Counted from the stretch's first letter, positions 18,401 to 25,204 are shown. The stretch is DNA of 64,000 bases from Pandoraea commovens (GCF_902459615.1 NZ_CABPSA010000003.1:372001-436000); one strand, 5' to 3'. A program made the numbers and translations. The notes: generated by a model from the sequence alone, not told the origin.

Positions 18401-20057
18401 AGACGATTGCAGCACGCCATGGGGCTGATAGATCGACATTTCGCGCGCAGTGCGCGGCCAGATCGGAAAGTTCGGCCAGACTGATTCCTTCGACATCACG
18501 TCGAAGGTTCGCCACGCGGTGTCTAAGTTCCGTGGAAGACGATGCCGTCAAAGGGAAGACTTCGCTGTCCTGCCAACTCGCCATCGCACTGCGATTCTCC
18601 AGGTCGCTACGCAGATGCGAGGCCGGCGGGGAAACGTAGGATCTAAGCGTAACGTGCACGTTGACGCCGCCAAATCCCATCGCCGAGACACCGGCCCGTA
18701 ACACATCTGCTTCGCAAAATGCCCGGCCGCGTATCGCTGGGAACAAAGCACGTGCACTGCTGGAAAACGCCTGATGCGGCTCATCGCACCCTGCCGTCGG
18801 GGGCAAGACACGTTGATTGACTGCGATCACGCTCTTGATGAATGCACCAATCCCCGCAGCTGCTTTGGTATGACCTACGATGGACTTGAGTGACGTAATG
18901 CCACAAACGTGTGCGTCGTCCGACGAGGAAAGCGTCATGCCGAGGGCATTCAATTCAGCCCTATCGCCTACGGCAGTGCCGGTGCCGTGCCCCTCTACAA
19001 AATCAAGCGCTTCCGGTGAAACACGGGCTAAGCGATAGGCGTGCGCCTGCGACAGGTGCTGACCCCGTGCGCTCGGTGCAATGATCCCCCCTCGACCATC
19101 GGACGACATCCCCCAACCGTCGAGCACTGCATAGATCTTGTCATGACTCTCAATCGCGTCACTCAGGCGTTTCAATCCGACGAAGCCGCTCCCTTCTCCT
19201 GGAATAAACCCGTTGCCGCGATCGTCATAGACGCGCATTTGTGTCGGTGTGAGCGCACCTGCCTTTGCGAAGCCGACCAGTTCGAATGGGTCGAGACTGA
19301 TGTCGACACCACCTGCGATCACAAAATCGCACTGCCCTGCGATCAGACAGGTCGCCGCTGCGTGAATTGCCAATAGGGAGGACGAGCAGGCACCGTCTAT
19401 CGTATAGCAGCCCCCATTGAGGTCCAGGTAGTTGGCTATACGTCCGGCAATGGTGTTGGAAAGCCCTCCGGCCAGGGAGTCTTCGTTGGCTTCCGGAAAT
19501 GAACGCTTGTAAATCTCTTTGAGACGATTTTCGAACGAGATGGTCGTGTCGGCGTTCCAACCGGAAGATGCCAACGCCTTTCGCACGCAAGACAACACGT
19601 ACGGCCAACGCAAGCGCAGGTCGTAGGCACGCGTCGTCTCGCCTGTCAGGGTATTGCCTACGATCACCCGGGTAGATTCCCGGGGTAATCGCTCGCCGCC
19701 CACATAGCCAGCATCCTCAAGCATGCTGATCGCGGTATCGAGCGCCAACCAGTGCGCAATGTCAGTGGACTCGAATGTACTTTTAGGAATGCGGCGCGCC
19801 TGCCAATCGAATGCATATCCGTCGATTACGGCTGCCTGCCAGGCGTAGGTTTGATCCTCTGCCCTTCGGTCCGATGAAAAGTAGCCTTGCTTCGAAAGCC
19901 GACACGCCGGAATCGGCCTGAACTGCTGTCGCTTGGCAAGAATGTTTTCCCAGAACTCTTTAACCCCTTGCGCGCCGGGATACCGACATCCGATTCCGAC
20001 AACGGCGACTTGATCACTCGCTCGCTTCGACTGATTTAATTGGGCTCCGTGGTTCAA
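12408..20057 (-). CDS. Iterative type I polyketide synthase, KS-AT-ACP-ACP-KR-DH-PPTase-TE (enediyne PKS-like)
   Basis: A single 2549-residue chain. KS (about 16-470): Cys224 in DGACSSSLL, His357 in EGHGTGT, His396 in VGHTKAAAG. AT (about 596-905): Ser700 in GHSLGE, with HAFH (803-806), the pattern of malonyl-loading ATs. Two ACPs with phosphopantetheine serines Ser1043 (LDDLNMDSIK) and Ser1130 (LDDLNLDSIK). KR: TGGAKGI at 1419-1425, Ser1549 and Tyr1562. DH: HxxxGxxxxP at 1693-1702 and Asp1864/Gln1868. PPTase (about 1975-2170): GCDVE at 2064-2068 and WCAMEAAVK at 2108-2116, with Met where Sfp-type enzymes have Lys. Tandem hotdogs follow; the last (about 2395-2530) carries NLVGNVYF and RWQ, as in enediyne thioesterases. 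The start is TTG with AGGAG 8 bases upstream. The domain order matches enediyne and PUFA-type synthases, so a polyene product is likely, but no enediyne accessory genes are nearby. GC looks lower than in its neighbours, consistent with transfer. Confidence 0.93.
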   Translation of the reverse strand: MNHGAQLNQSKRASDQVAVVGIGCRYPGAQGVKEFWENILAKRQQFRPIPACRLSKQGYFSSDRRAEDQTYAWQAAVIDGYAFDWQARRIPKSTFESTDIAHWLALDTAISMLEDAGYVGGERLPRESTRVIVGNTLTGETTRAYDLRLRWPYVLSCVRKALASSGWNADTTISFENRLKEIYKRSFPEANEDSLAGGLSNTIAGRIANYLDLNGGCYTIDGACSSSLLAIHAAATCLIAGQCDFVIAGGVDISLDPFELVGFAKAGALTPTQMRVYDDRGNGFIPGEGSGFVGLKRLSDAIESHDKIYAVLDGWGMSSDGRGGIIAPSARGQHLSQAHAYRLARVSPEALDFVEGHGTGTAVGDRAELNALGMTLSSSDDAHVCGITSLKSIVGHTKAAAGIGAFIKSVIAVNQRVLPPTAGCDEPHQAFSSSARALFPAIRGRAFCEADVLRAGVSAMGFGGVNVHVTLRSYVSPPASHLRSDLENRSAMASWQDSEVFPLTASSSTELRHRVANLRRDVEGISLAELSDLAAHCARNVDLSAPWRAAIVSASPEQLSERLARLDTALIDANSVSPVSDREHEFTFGRVTESPRVGLLFPGQGAQRLGMAGALMERYRWARRSAEQAEQWAARYGAPSILKTMHPELDRFPHQAERESLMNTLQRTEWAQPSIVLASLIWLQMLTRLGIRPNCVAGHSLGELVAFHAAGAYGMQTAVELAAVRGREMAAGTGAAGAMLSLACTRLQAQRLIGEAKTSGYAVLANINSERQMVVSGEIAAIDVIEKAAISVGTAAVRLPVSHAFHSKLVEHAADAVGKCAPIARDCDALTCVLISSIDGLELSPQVELKEHFARQIVSPVDFVQTLNSLARHVDVVLEVGPGNVLTNLSRNVTGTRDLPCFPVESKSETWRDINWALANLHVLGSPIVWRELHAERVIRPFIPARSRVFIANPCECLAGETLPSCVPGDQIVSPPEIATSDTAREAEKTSAKDVAFDSESLTPAADVSAWPVLRRLSAQITGFAEAAIVRESRPLDDLNMDSIKTANLISRASEAVGIAPGTLDAVALSAKRLGEIADAMTSVKGCARAPAEERSVMSVLLDEVSRVTGFDKSRLTPDARLLDDLNLDSIKAAALLAGIMRVTGVEGGGELVRLANATLQEIAAHVSGLAERVVDPSTAPDLPVQTVTPTQANDTESPKWVRAYEMICVPATAPEVSERGDGVRSRVMAIDPVGTMRPTLMEALASVGVKVFDGLSVSVERVEHAVIVLPRRARSAPAPRRDYIKSIVEPLHSSVDFLTRMRCERVTFVQFELGQLFGLPSHGGESPSPETSCAQAFASSLRMERPELSVHILDFPSVVPDEVVVQRILESASDASRYRFSLHDEAGQPYALTPRVLDIASLPDRTLTWSSKDVLLATGGAKGITAELALAFARQTNATVVLVGKSPANNAEVRATVARYVQENLRVAYFACDLCDAGGVADLVRSIDGQFGSVTAVIHGAGVNVPRRIEQASVDDATQEVAPKLQSALSLAHALGDHPLKLVVGLGSVIGVTGMPGNAWYGFANQAMDVVLNNLAVQRPEVSTLTIDFSVWSDVGMGARMGSDVRLSKTGVGAIPKNIGVESFLGLILRLPPAKRIVVAGSLSGLETWQAMLPDPVVNGRFVERVIRYQPGVEIVCRPDLSLAHDAYLKDHEYHGALLFPTVFGLEAMAACAHSVLGISASAGWTGFRFENVVLERPVIASPTGNTRIEIRALVRQKQSSEEPLRVDVVIAAEQTGYRPRHFSCEVVFENDRQTPDEMTWPEDTISNLSPSDLYGRQLFQGPQFQRIKALHMMDWSGARVSVETRDSERASSFITGDPYFRDGLLQTSLLVIQGDFLPAHIERIERFGLISDERTSYLVRNDVTSRTDDSVVSNVVAVSADGRVVEKITGYRIQRISGDERNPTPLDWVDPSCRDSGILHRALRVASEALTCESPQVLLRYTPELQGAQRSKRHAEERPQLAAVIEAALTARQVNFSAEDTTVSWDDNGRPYLTGAIGERFGVSLAHDTSHCLCVCGAWIQGCDVEEITCRDESMWRRILGDVSFGLMPGLRRDGDTLDEAGTRLWCAMEAAVKSLGKTDIQLALTQRSGDAVMLRGEGAGGARGVNVLTLPCELTRHPKKMFAFVVNRGGVQSEPAGRVPGVALSCATSAQSSGPEHSESQQPTFITKTRFRAAFKDTWPPVLTLSSGTIAEWMGRLREEHAVDFGRQILDKFDTGVFGMATNHSSVESIARPDTTDLVEGRFWFTRQYGRGDSTLDQNLEWHRIDAAGNSTLIARAKMTTSSTTIVSHGVIEPVNLPAFYGDWLAPRLAGLRDWLESHPSIDTPHPSFEWSTAASYVACLAPALESILCRKIFETSLSSGNLVGNVYFAHYYRWQDLIAEQYFRSISSEMPHPSAAREGFHCCSASVDHLREAMPFDRIEVVMALQALHADGLELRFEHYRLGDGDERIKLAAGSARYVWTHRTPAGIAICAQPLPRVLFDALKAACSSFRNESCLPKTDAHPLA

Positions 20058-20261
20058 AATAAGTACTCCTTATCAATTTACGAGATTTCCGTACTCCTGT
20101 TGATCGTTTAGTTATGGACGTATGCTGCCTGCCGAAACAATATTAGGTGACGCCGACGAAGGCAGCGCCGTGCATTTTCCCGAATGAGCTTGGTTCGCCC
20201 GCCCCCCCGCCTCCGCATACGGCTAACGAGGATGAAGGAAGCGGGATGGACAGGACGCGGT

Positions 20262-20307
20262 GCAGAAAAAGAAAAAGCCCTGACAAGTCAGGGCTTTGAA
20301 TTTCTGG
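20262..20307. repeat. Terminator-containing direct repeat, copy A
   Basis: About 46 bases starting GCAGAAAAAGAAAAAGCCCT and running through a hairpin to GAATTT and TGGA. It is nearly identical to copy B at 22584-22630, differing by one T in the U-tract side and one or two bases near the end. The similarity extends beyond the hairpin on both sides, which suggests common descent rather than two similar terminators arising separately. Confidence 0.75.
20274..20297 (-). terminator. Rho-independent terminator of the GST gene
   Basis: An 11-base perfect inverted repeat (AAAGCCCTGAC and GTCAGGGCTTT, two bases apart) lies 55 bases downstream of the GST stop. On the minus strand it is followed by TTCTTTTTC. 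It would separate the GST unit from the polyketide synthase. Confidence 0.8.
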
Positions 20308-20352
20308 AAATCGAGGCTGGAATGGATGCAAACAGCTACACGATCCGATGCT

Positions 20353-21006
20353 TCACACGAAGGGCGCGGCGAGCCCTTCCGTCTTCAACATACGTTGAAC
20401 TGCAGGTCGTGCAAGCATCCGCTGCAAATACTGACCGAGCAGCGCCCGCTCGCGTGCCGGTTGCGTGAAGCCTCTTGTCCAACGACAGAGCATGAACGCG
20501 TACGGATCGAGGATCGAGTATTCGTCGCCCAGCAACCAAGGGCCGCCGCTCGACTGAAGCTGTTGCTCCAACTGTTCAAGCAAAGCGCCGATCTTCGATT
20601 CGGCATGCGCCCGCACCTGATCAACGCCCGCCACGTTGCCGACGTCCACCCAACGCTCCGGGTAGAAATAGACAATCAATGTCGACTGAAGCGTATTCGT
20701 CAGCCACATGAGCCACTTGTAAAACTCGGCCCGTTCCGGCGTTGCCAGCTTGGGTGCCAAATCGCTTTCAGGCGATGTATCTGCCAGATGCAGGCAGATA
20801 GCGGCTGTCTCGTACAACACCATGTCGCCATCGGCCAGCACCGGAATCAATCCGTTGGGATTCAGGCGCAGATATTCGGCTGACTTGTGTTCATTGTGCT
20901 TACGATCTACCAGCACAAGTTCGAATGGCTGGCCGATTTCCTCCAGAACGATATGAGGGGCCATGCTGGCGTTACTGGGGTAGTAGAACAGTTTCTTCGC
21001 GGTCAT
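20353..21006 (-). CDS. Glutathione S-transferase family protein
   Basis: A 217-residue cytosolic GST. The N-terminal thioredoxin-like domain (about 1-80) begins KLFYYPSNASMAPHIVLEEIG, where the Ser/Asn near residues 11-14 is the likely glutathione-activating site. It then has the cis-proline segment NPNGLIPVL and the glutathione-contacting YETAAICLHLAD. The C-terminal helical domain includes PWLLGDEYSILDPYAFMLCRW, matching the GST_C pattern. Substrates are unknown. It lies upstream of the polyketide synthase on the same strand, separated by 295 bases and a strong terminator, so joint transcription is unlikely. Confidence 0.92.
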   Translation of the reverse strand: MTAKKLFYYPSNASMAPHIVLEEIGQPFELVLVDRKHNEHKSAEYLRLNPNGLIPVLADGDMVLYETAAICLHLADTSPESDLAPKLATPERAEFYKWLMWLTNTLQSTLIVYFYPERWVDVGNVAGVDQVRAHAESKIGALLEQLEQQLQSSGGPWLLGDEYSILDPYAFMLCRWTRGFTQPARERALLGQYLQRMLARPAVQRMLKTEGLAAPFV

Positions 21007-21117
21007 GTCTGTCGTCGATTTCTGAAGTCTGGATCAATTCTGACGATAGTAACGCCGACTACCCCCGCCGTTATCGAATATCAGTGAACTCTTGCCGTCG
21101 CGGGGGCACCCCACCCA

Positions 21118-21567
21118 TCAGACCGACACCAGCCGACGGCGGCGAAGTCCTATGAACGTCAGTTCGGCGAACACCAGCACAGTGACGATCTGCACACAGA
21201 TGAAGGCCACGCCTAGACCGTTGGGCGCGATCCAGTCCGATGCCAGCAACAAGGCACAATCGAGTGCCCAGATCACGTTGATGCCGATGACCGCCCACGC
21301 GGCTCCAGCGGGTAACGCGGTGCGTCGCACCATCCAGACGAGCGCAGCCCCGTAGACAAGCAGGACAAGGCCCGTGATGCGCAGCCCGACGGCCGGCAGA
21401 TCCAGCAGCTCTGCCAGTGACGTTGCGGCGAGTACCTGCAAGAGTCCGACGGCACCGCTCACCAGCGCGTCAGTGAGCATGACGCGAGCAAGCATCGAAG
21501 CGCGGGAGGAGGAATGAAGCGAATGGCGGCTAGAAGCCTCAAGCGAGGACTGACGGGATGACATCAT
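21118..21567 (-). CDS. Small four-helix membrane protein, function unknown
   Basis: A 149-residue protein with about four hydrophobic segments (near residues 25-47, 52-72, 79-98 and 105-130) and a basic C-terminus (LRRRRLVSV). The N-terminus is Ser/Arg-rich. I start it at the first ATG of ATGATG, which has GGAGGTC six bases upstream; a longer reading frame upstream lacks hydrophobic or family character. I do not recognise a characterised family. It is divergent from the XRE-type regulator at 21739, which makes that regulator a candidate controller (inference). Confidence 0.7.
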   Translation of the reverse strand: MMSSRQSSLEASSRHSLHSSSRASMLARVMLTDALVSGAVGLLQVLAATSLAELLDLPAVGLRITGLVLLVYGAALVWMVRRTALPAGAAWAVIGINVIWALDCALLLASDWIAPNGLGVAFICVQIVTVLVFAELTFIGLRRRRLVSV

Positions 21568-21738
21568 GATGACCTCCATTGGAGTGGGTCCGATCCCGAC
21601 AACGCGCGCATGGCAGCGTTGCTCAGGATGACGAGACATCGTGTCCCGCTGGCTATAATCTTCCCGATTGCGCGACGCACCGTCGATTACCTGCGAGGTA
21701 ATGGCTGCTCGTCCTCTAACCGCGCCACACTCCGCATC

Positions 21739-22524
21739 ATGACGACACCTGCTATCGGAACCCTGTTGCGCGACTGGCGTCAGCGTCGACGCATGAGCCA
21801 GCTCGATCTCGCGCTGGAAGCCGAGATTTCCACCCGCCATTTGAGCTTTGTGGAGACCGGCCGCGCGCAACCCAGCCGCGAGATGCTCCTGCATCTCGCG
21901 CAAGCGCTCGACATTCCACTGCGTGAGCGCAATGCCCTGCTAGTCGCGGCGGGCTTCGCGCCCCGCTTCGAGGCTCGTGCGTTCGACGGCCCCGACATGA
22001 CCGTCGCCAGAGAAGCCGTCCAGCGCGTGCTCGATGGTCACGAGCCGTATCCGGCACTGGCCGTCGACCGACATTGGACGCTGCTCGCGGCAAATCGCGC
22101 GGTGATGCCACTGCTCGCGGGCGTCGATCCTTCGTTGCTGAGCGGTGCTGTGAATGTGCTGCGTCTATCGTTGCACCCAGACGGTCTCGCGCCGCGTATC
22201 GCCAATCTGCCGGAATGGCGTGCGCATCTGCTGCATCGCCTGCGTCAACAGATTCACGCGAGCGGCGATACGACGCTGAGCGAGTTGTACGAGGAGCTGA
22301 AGGCGTATCCCGTGGCAGAGCGCGGGCCAACACCGGCGGTACCGCCCACGGCGAACATTTTCGTGCCTATGCAATTGCACGCAAACGAGGGTCTGCTGTC
22401 GTTCTTCAGCACGACCACGGTATTCGGCACCCCGGTGGATGTGACGCTCGCCGAGATGGCGCTCGAAGCGTTCTACCCGGCCGATGAGGCGACCGGCCGG
22501 ATTATGCGTGCGATGGTGTTGTGA
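21739..22524 (+). CDS. XRE-family helix-turn-helix regulator with MmyB-like ligand domain
   Basis: A 261-residue regulator. Residues 6-65 are a Cro/C1-type helix-turn-helix (GTLLRDWRQRRRMSQLDLAL, then STRHLSFVETGRAQPSREML). The rest matches the MmyB-like ligand-binding domain that follows such helices in many actinobacterial and proteobacterial regulators, including ALAVDRHWTLLAANRAVMPL and the closing FGTPVDVTLAEMALEAFYPADEAT. The start MTTPAIGTLL is chosen where the domain begins; the frame is open further upstream without similarity. It is divergent from the small membrane protein gene. The ligand is unknown, and relatives bind fatty acids in some cases. Confidence 0.88.
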   Translation: MTTPAIGTLLRDWRQRRRMSQLDLALEAEISTRHLSFVETGRAQPSREMLLHLAQALDIPLRERNALLVAAGFAPRFEARAFDGPDMTVAREAVQRVLDGHEPYPALAVDRHWTLLAANRAVMPLLAGVDPSLLSGAVNVLRLSLHPDGLAPRIANLPEWRAHLLHRLRQQIHASGDTTLSELYEELKAYPVAERGPTPAVPPTANIFVPMQLHANEGLLSFFSTTTVFGTPVDVTLAEMALEAFYPADEATGRIMRAMVL

Positions 22525-22583
22525 AGCCGGGCTGCGCTCAGCCTTATTGCGCAGCGAGGATGCTTACAGACGAGAAAACCGAC

Positions 22584-22630
22584 GCAGAAAAAGAAAAAGC
22601 CCTGACAAGTCAGGGCTTTTGAATTTTGGA
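22584..22630. repeat. Terminator-containing direct repeat, copy B
   Basis: About 47 bases matching copy A at 20262-20307, ending at the 3' end of tRNA-Cys. It lies 2.3 kb from copy A in the same orientation, so the two copies bracket the GST, membrane-protein and XRE genes. Its overlap with a tRNA 3' end makes it worth testing as a recombination scar. Confidence 0.75.
22596..22619 (-). terminator. Rho-independent terminator of tRNA-Cys
   Basis: A perfect 11-base inverted repeat (AAAGCCCTGAC/GTCAGGGCTTT) starts 8 bases beyond the CCA end of tRNA-Cys and is followed on the minus strand by TTCTTTTTC. Confidence 0.85.
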
Positions 22631-22700
22631 GGCGGGAGACGGAATCGAACCGACGTAAACGGCTTTGCAGGCCGCTGCATAACCATTTTGCTATCCCGCC
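22627..22700 (-). tRNA. tRNA-Cys (GCA anticodon)
   Basis: A 74-base gene read on the minus strand. The acceptor stem is GGCGGGA paired with TCCCGCC, with discriminator T and an encoded CCA. The T-loop is GTTCGATTC, and the anticodon loop CTGCAAA reads GCA. The D-arm has the short TAGCAAAATGGTTATGCA pattern typical of bacterial tRNA-Cys. Confidence 0.95.
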
Positions 22701-22790
22701 ATCGAGACATGCTGCCGCATTGTAACCACTCGCTGTTGCCATCGAGGGCGCCCGTCGGATCGATCGCCGTGGGCTTTTCGGCAAATAAAA

Positions 22791-22809
22791 AGGGAAGTCA
22801 GGCTTCCCT
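22791..22809 (-). terminator. Hairpin terminator after tRNA-Gly
   Basis: A 7-base stem (AGGGAAG/CTTCCCT, 5-base loop) lies 8 bases beyond the tRNA-Gly CCA end. On the minus strand it is followed by TTTTATTTG. Each of the two tRNAs therefore has its own terminator, though readthrough could still join them. Confidence 0.7.
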
Positions 22810-22816
22810 CTGGATT

Positions 22817-22892
22817 TGGAGCGGGAGACGAGTCTCGAACTCGCGACCTCAACCTTGGCAAGGTTGCGCTCTACCAACTGAGCTACTCCCGC
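22817..22892 (-). tRNA. tRNA-Gly (GCC anticodon)
   Basis: A 76-base gene read on the minus strand. The acceptor stem is GCGGGAG paired with CTCCCGC, followed by discriminator T and CCA. The D-loop is AGCTCAGTTGGTAGAGC, the anticodon loop TTGCCAA reads GCC, and the T-arm contains GAGTTCGAGACTC. It lies upstream of tRNA-Cys on the same strand. Confidence 0.96.
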
Positions 22893-23080
22893 ATTGTCAT
22901 GCGTACTACCAATCCATCGACTTCTAAAAACTTCGCTGCCGGGCTAACGCCGTAGCAGCGAGAAGGAGATTATGTCTAAACGACGATTCAGTGTCAAGCA
23001 CCTGCACTGAAAATTTGTGAAGTTTTTTCTCCTCCACCGCACAGATCCCGCGCACTTCCCGCATATTCAGAGACTTACGC

Positions 23081-23674
23081 TCACATCTGTGTGCCGCCAC
23101 GCTCACGAATCTGCGGCCACGCGCGGCGCAGATAATACAGCATCGACCACAACGTGAGAACCGCCGCCACGTAAATCAGCCACGTGCCCCAGAATCGCGA
23201 GTCGAAACGCAATCCATTCCACGCCACCGTGCCGTTGAACAGCAACAACGGAATCGCCACCATCTGCGCCGCCGTCTTGATCTTGCCCAGCTGATGCACC
23301 GCCACGCTGCGCGACGCGCCAATCTGCGCCATCCACTCCCGCAGCGCCGAAATCGTGATTTCCCGCCCGATGATGATGAGCGCCACCAGCGCGTTGATTC
23401 GTCCCATTTGTAACAGCATCAGTAGCGCCGCCGCCACCATCAGCTTGTCGGCCACCGGGTCCAGAAACGCTCCGAACGCCGACGTCTGGTTCCAGCGGCG
23501 TGCCAGAAACCCGTCAAACCAGTCGGTTAGCGCCGCCAGCACGAACACCGCGCACGCCACCCAGTTCATCTCGACGGACGACAACCACGTCGTCGGCAAA
23601 TAGTAGACGCCGACCACCAGCGGGATCAGCACGATCCGGAGCCAGGTCAGGAATATGGGGACATTGAAAGGCAT
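23081..23674 (-). CDS. pgsA: CDP-diacylglycerol--glycerol-3-phosphate 3-phosphatidyltransferase
   Basis: A 197-residue inner-membrane enzyme that makes phosphatidylglycerol phosphate from CDP-diacylglycerol and glycerol-3-phosphate, the committed step to phosphatidylglycerol and cardiolipin. The CDP-alcohol phosphotransferase motif is complete: Asp51, Asp54-Gly55, Ala58-Arg59, Gly68, Asp72 and Asp76. N-terminal MPFNVPIFLTWLRIVLIPL is the usual PgsA start, and several transmembrane helices follow. I start it at this methionine; the frame stays open far upstream but without family similarity. It lies upstream of no tRNA in its own unit but precedes the tRNA-Gly/tRNA-Cys genes on the same strand after 188 bases, an arrangement common near pgsA and uvrC in proteobacteria. 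Confidence 0.96.
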   Translation of the reverse strand: MPFNVPIFLTWLRIVLIPLVVGVYYLPTTWLSSVEMNWVACAVFVLAALTDWFDGFLARRWNQTSAFGAFLDPVADKLMVAAALLMLLQMGRINALVALIIIGREITISALREWMAQIGASRSVAVHQLGKIKTAAQMVAIPLLLFNGTVAWNGLRFDSRFWGTWLIYVAAVLTLWSMLYYLRRAWPQIRERGGTQM

Positions 23675-23789
23675 GGCAGCATGAGTTCGGCAAACGTCGA
23701 CACACGGCGCACTCGGCAGCCGTACCAGACCCGCATTGTGCCGTGTCTGCCCCGTAGCGACAAGGCCGCGGCACCGCACACCTGTTGAC

Positions 23790-25097
23790 ATGTGCGCCAG
23801 TGTGACCCTATCTTGCTCGCAACATCCCGCCAATAGCGCCGATCTCGTGAAACTGCACTCGCCCCTGCCCGCCCTGCGTAGTGCCCTGCACCGGCCACCT
23901 CTCGGGTCGCTCATTCCCCGGCACGTGCTGATCGCAGGACTCGTCGGCATCGACGGCCTGCTGCTCGTTGCCTCCGTATTGCTGCGCGTGCCCGGTTCGC
24001 TGCTCATCGACCTCTTCGTGCGCGGCGACCTCTCCGCCCTCGAACATATCGAAGCCACGCACCTGCCCCGGCTACTGTTCGGGTTGAACGCCATCGAGCG
24101 CATCGACTTCTCGCATCTGCCCCGCGCGCTCGTCGGCACGGCGCTCGTCGCACTGTCCTGCGGACTCGTGATTCGCGCGCGCACCGCGTGGGCTTTCACG
24201 CTGGTCATGCTCGCGCTTGCCGCCGCTATCAATTTCCACCTCAACATCCGCTTCGACTTGACGTTCGTTCTCTCGCTCGTCTGCTTCGGACTGTTGCTCT
24301 GGTACTGGCGCGAATTCGACCGGGCCAGCTTCGCCGCCGCCACGCTCTACACGCTGGTGGCCGTGTTCGCCCTGGTGATCTACGCGACGTTCGGCACGAT
24401 GTATCTGGGGCGCGAGTTCAAGCCGAATGTCAGCGATCTCGCCACGGCGTTCTACTTCGCCATCGTCACGATGACGACGGTCGGCTACGGCGATATCGTG
24501 CCGGTATCGACCGACGCGCGCCTGTTCACCGCGTCGGTCATCATCTTCGGGATCAGCGTGTTCGCGACGTCGCTCTCCGTCGTCATCGGCCCGCTCGTCG
24601 GGGGTAACCTCAAGAAAATTCTCGCCGGGAGATTCACGCACGTGATACGAAAGAACCACTTCATCGTGGCCGGTGCCTCGCCGCTGGCCGTCAACGTCCA
24701 CCATGAACTCACCAAGCGCGGCTGGCCGGTGACGGTCATCATCGCGAGCGGTGCGGACAACCCCTACCCGGAAGAAGCGGACGTCATGCACGGCGACGCC
24801 AGCGACAACACCGTGCTGACCCATGCGGGCATCGAGCACGCCAAAGCCGTGCTCGCACTGCGGGCGGACGATTCCGAAAATGCGTTCATCGTGCTCGCCT
24901 CGAAAGAGATCGCGCCGACCGTGCGCACCATCGCCTCAGTGAACGACAGCAAGCACCTGAGCAAACTCAAGCGCGTGCAGCCGGACATGATTTTTGCACC
25001 GCCAGTCGTCGGCGGCGAGTTGCTCGCCCGCACGCTCTCCGGTGAAACCGTCGATAACGACACCGTGATGCGATTGCTGTTTCATGGTGATACGTGA
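23790..25097 (+). CDS. Potassium channel with C-terminal RCK (TrkA-N) domain
   Basis: A 435-residue inner-membrane protein resembling Kch-type voltage-gated-like channels. Hydrophobic segments near residues 45-65, 112-128, 135-150, 157-172 and 184-202 precede the pore, whose selectivity filter is TVGYGD (230-235) in FAIVTMTTVGYGDIVPVS. A final helix (about 246-268) leads to a cytoplasmic RCK domain from about 288 (NHFIVAGASPLAVNV, a Rossmann-type nucleotide site). The arginine-rich S4 voltage sensor is not obvious. The start is uncertain: the ATG used here lacks a good ribosome binding site, and a GTG at 23847 (VKLHSPLP) is equally plausible. It is divergent from pgsA. An 11-base tandem repeat begins exactly at its stop codon. 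Confidence 0.88.
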   Translation: MCASVTLSCSQHPANSADLVKLHSPLPALRSALHRPPLGSLIPRHVLIAGLVGIDGLLLVASVLLRVPGSLLIDLFVRGDLSALEHIEATHLPRLLFGLNAIERIDFSHLPRALVGTALVALSCGLVIRARTAWAFTLVMLALAAAINFHLNIRFDLTFVLSLVCFGLLLWYWREFDRASFAAATLYTLVAVFALVIYATFGTMYLGREFKPNVSDLATAFYFAIVTMTTVGYGDIVPVSTDARLFTASVIIFGISVFATSLSVVIGPLVGGNLKKILAGRFTHVIRKNHFIVAGASPLAVNVHHELTKRGWPVTVIIASGADNPYPEEADVMHGDASDNTVLTHAGIEHAKAVLALRADDSENAFIVLASKEIAPTVRTIASVNDSKHLSKLKRVQPDMIFAPPVVGGELLARTLSGETVDNDTVMRLLFHGDT

Positions 25098-25157
25098 CGA
25101 GGGGGTGACGAGGGGGTGACGAAGGGGTGACGAAGGGGTGACGAAGGGGTGACGAGG
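25095..25157. repeat. 11-base tandem repeat (TGACGAGGGGG), five full copies plus a partial
   Basis: Two copies of TGACGAGGGGG (25095-25116) are followed by three of TGACGAAGGGG (25117-25149) and a partial copy to 25157. The array begins at the TGA stop of the channel gene and repeats TGA every 11 bases, so it places stops in all three forward frames. It fills the convergent gap before uvrC. Such arrays expand and contract by slippage. Confidence 0.9.
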
Positions 25158-25204
25158 ACCGCCGGGGGAGGTAGCGGCCCGGCGTCCCTGGTGAACTGAC
25201 CGAA

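Larger units (their letters stand above)
20058..20352. other. Intergenic region upstream of the polyketide synthase
   Basis: This 295-base stretch lies between the polyketide synthase start and the GST stop; both genes are on the minus strand. Its right part holds the GST terminator and repeat copy A. Its left part is AT-rich and must contain the synthase promoter. AGGAGTAC occurs twice there, the nearer copy acting as the ribosome binding site. I see no gene in it. Confidence 0.6.

Noticed and set aside
22590-22710. The tRNA-Cys 3' end as a phage or island attachment site.
   Set aside because: The repeat starts at the tRNA 3' end but consists mainly of the terminator, and there is no integrase gene in the window. 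It is kept only as a possible scar, not called as an att site.
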